7,537 nucleotides of DNA, taken from contig JAEYHP010000141.1 of assembly GCA_023409435.1 (NCBI GenBank), positions 1 through 7,537 of the forward strand. Reading direction: 5' to 3'. This stretch comes from Bacillota bacterium. Its GTDB lineage: Bacteria; Bacillota; Clostridia; Christensenellales; CAG-138. The notes under the pieces are model-generated. The model searched no databases. It worked only from the letters and a program-made list of their open reading frames with translations, and had not been told where the DNA came from. Below are positions 6,678 through 7,537 of the stretch, in pieces (positions within the stretch are counted from its first letter, which is position 1; the number at the start of each line of letters is the position of its first letter). The translations under genes were made by a program, and so were the position numbers.

Positions 6678-6684
6678 CCTCCTT
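6678..6684 (-). promoter_or_regulatory. Ribosome binding site that decides the purA start
   Basis: AAGGAGG on the minus strand, 5 bases before the ATG at 6672. The alternative in-frame ATG at 6711 has no such site. Confidence 0.88.
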
Positions 6685-6691
6685 AAAGGGC

Positions 6692-6755
6692 TTTTCCTTT
6701 TCTGTTGCCATAGTTACAAAGGAACTTTTTCCTTTTCCGTTACCATAGTAACAAA
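6692..6755 (-). repeat. 29-bp imperfect direct repeat in the purA leader (35-bp period)
   Basis: Copies at 6692-6720 and 6727-6755 match at 26 of 29 positions and are separated by 6 bases. Each contains an ACTATGG core, and the true purA start region (AACTATGTCAAC on the minus strand) resembles the same core, suggesting a degenerate third copy. The upstream copy carries the palindrome over the predicted -10. Confidence 0.85.
6739..6752. promoter_or_regulatory. Palindrome over the purA -10 box (candidate operator)
   Basis: GTTAC-CATA-GTAAC on the plus strand, perfect 5-bp arms. It covers the predicted -10 (6745-6750), where a bound repressor would block polymerase. The second repeat copy has only a degraded version (GTTGC-CATA-GTTAC). 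The regulator is not identifiable. Confidence 0.45.
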
Positions 6756-6774
6756 GCCGCGACGCTCAAGTCAA
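6745..6774 (-). promoter_or_regulatory. Candidate purA-purB promoter
   Basis: On the minus strand, -35 TTGACT (6769-6774), an 18-base spacer and -10 TACTAT (6745-6750), with AT-rich sequence just upstream of the -35. Start expected near 6738, giving a leader of about 65 bases. It lies downstream of the anti-sigma gene terminator, consistent with a separate purAB unit. Confidence 0.55.
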
Positions 6775-6800
6775 ATAATAATTCCCGACCTTCTACTGTT

Positions 6801-6853
6801 TGTTCGTATATACTTATAAGATATCCCTATATTGCAGAGTAATGTTCGTGTAT
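6801..6853 (-). promoter_or_regulatory. Two direct CGAAC-containing elements upstream of purA (PurBox-like)
   Basis: On the minus strand ATAYACGAACA occurs at 6801-6811 and 6843-6853, identical at 10 of 11 positions and 42 bases apart (about four helical turns). Each matches 11 of 13 positions of the Bacillus PurR PurBox as I recall it (AWWWCCGAACWWT). Known PurBoxes are usually paired as inverted repeats, while these are direct, so PurR control of purAB is only a hypothesis. Confidence 0.4.
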
Positions 6854-6875
6854 TGAGGTAGTTTTAAGAAGCAAA

Positions 6876-6906
6876 CAAAAAAGGCATACGGCCTCGCCGT
6901 ATGCCT
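6876..6906 (-). terminator. Intrinsic terminator after the sigma/anti-sigma genes
   Basis: Perfect 11-bp stem (6882-6892 with 6896-6906), 3-base loop, followed on the minus strand by a run of six or seven T. It starts 8 bases after the anti-sigma stop codon and ends that transcript before the purA promoter. Confidence 0.95.
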
Positions 6907-6914
6907 CAATGCTA

Positions 6915-7361
6915 TTAAGAAATGTGGAGCTTTACCAGCACCTTGTTCGCCGCGCTGTTGAATATGATTTCATCCGCCAGCGAATGGACGATGGAGAGGC
7001 CCCTGCCTCGCTCCTCCTGCACATTCGCCTGGGAGCATAATCCCGGGCAAAATCCCTCTCCGGAATCGGATACCAGCACATGCAGATAACAATCCTTCCT
7101 GCATACCGCCGCAATGACCTCCGCAGGGATTTTCCCGTGTTCCAGGGCGTTTGAGCAAAGCTCATATAATATCAGCTTGAGGTCATACCACGTCTCTTCC
7201 GGAACCGGAAGCTGCTCCCGTATGGCGGCAAGCAGTTCCGAAACGACATAGCGCATTTCATCGGGGGTGGAAAATGTACCACGGAAGTTCCAGTCGGGCA
7301 TTTGATCACTCTTTTTTGGCGCAGACTTGCACAGGGCATACGCCATTCCAATAGTATTCAT
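6915..7361 (-). CDS. ATP-binding anti-sigma factor (RsbW/SpoIIAB-like serine kinase family)
   Basis: A 148-residue HATPase domain of the kind that binds and holds a sigma factor and phosphorylates its antagonist. Motifs in order: N box LILYELCSNALEHG (63-76, with Glu67 and Asn71), G1 box DSGEGF (99-104) and G2 box RGRGLSIVHSLADEI (118-132). All ATP-binding residues appear intact. It lies 36 bases after the sigma factor gene and is closed by a terminator, so the sigma factor is the likely partner. No antagonist (STAS) gene is visible here. The start is uncertain: ATG 7361 (weak AGCGGG upstream) gives the longest form, while ATG 7301, beginning MPDWNFRGTF, has a partial GAGTG site and would give 128 residues, closer to the conserved domain. 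Too little is seen to name it rsbW or spoIIAB. Confidence 0.85.
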   Translation of the reverse strand: MNTIGMAYALCKSAPKKSDQMPDWNFRGTFSTPDEMRYVVSELLAAIREQLPVPEETWYDLKLILYELCSNALEHGKIPAEVIAAVCRKDCYLHVLVSDSGEGFCPGLCSQANVQEERGRGLSIVHSLADEIIFNSAANKVLVKLHIS

Positions 7362-7397
7362 ACCCGCTTTGAAACTTCTGAAACGATTTTCGGATAT

Positions 7398-7537
7398 TTA
7401 CTCCACCGCCAGCTTTTCCCTGAGCTTGGTCAGCACCCGGCGTTCCAGCCTTGACACATACATTTGCGAAACACCAAGGTCTTCCGCAATCGTTCGCTGG
7501 CTTTTGTGGTGCACATAGCGCTCAATGAGCACGCCGC
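7398..7537 (-). CDS. Sigma-70 family RNA polymerase sigma factor, C-terminal end (partial, runs off right edge)
   Basis: The last 45 codons are visible, ending in TAA at 7398. They encode sigma region 4, the helix-turn-helix that reads the -35 box: KSQRTIAEDLGVSQMYVSRLERR, then a basic LTKLREKL tail. The SQxxVSRLE recognition helix is typical of the sigma-B/F/G group. The gene is followed at 36 bases by the anti-sigma factor. The rest lies outside, so whether it is a stress or sporulation sigma factor cannot be decided. Confidence 0.88.
   Translation of the reverse strand, partial: GVLIERYVHHKSQRTIAEDLGVSQMYVSRLERRVLTKLREKLAVE

Noticed and set aside
6673..6711. N-terminal extension of purA from ATG 6711
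   Set aside because: No ribosome binding site upstream, the extra 13 codons lie in the duplicated leader, and AAGGAGG is ideally placed for the ATG at 6672, which gives the family N-terminus.
6805..6835. Alternative purA promoter in the AT-rich stretch (TATAAG or TATATA as -10)
   Set aside because: No acceptable -35 box lies 16-18 bases upstream; the TTGACT/TACTAT pair closer to the gene is better.

Overview
The window looks like chromosomal core sequence from a Firmicute, most likely a Clostridia-type lineage with a fairly GC-rich genome. The basis is the gene order rimP-nusA-ylxR-ylxQ-infB, a short NusA without C-terminal acidic repeats, strong AGGAGG-type ribosome binding sites, use of TTG and GTG starts, and a sigma-B/F-type sigma factor paired with an RsbW/SpoIIAB-like ATPase. 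The genus cannot be fixed from this sequence. All genes except mntP are on the minus strand.

Right to left along the minus strand, the window opens with the last 45 residues of a sigma factor (region 4), a 148-residue HATPase anti-sigma factor, and a textbook intrinsic terminator (6876-6906). A regulatory region of about 240 bases follows. It holds two direct 11-bp elements containing CGAAC, a candidate promoter, a palindrome over its -10 box, and a 29-bp direct repeat. Next come purA and purB, 13 bases apart, which together convert IMP to AMP. The purB stop codon overlaps that of the convergent plus-strand gene mntP, a manganese exporter.

The mntP/rimP divergent intergenic region (3106-3381) carries a near-consensus promoter reading into rimP, with a leader hairpin, and a second hairpin just before the mntP ribosome binding site. 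From that promoter runs the translation/transcription operon rimP (30S maturation), nusA (elongation and termination factor), ylxR and ylxQ (small RNA-binding proteins, overlapping by 8 bases), and the 5' part of infB (IF2), which leaves the window at the left edge.

I see no previously undescribed multi-gene system. The points most worth attention are an apparent one-base deletion inside a YQQRPQG tandem repeat in the essential infB gene, the layered repeat structure in front of purA, the terminator-like hairpin in the rimP leader, and the sigma/anti-sigma pair in the order sigma-first with no antagonist next to it.
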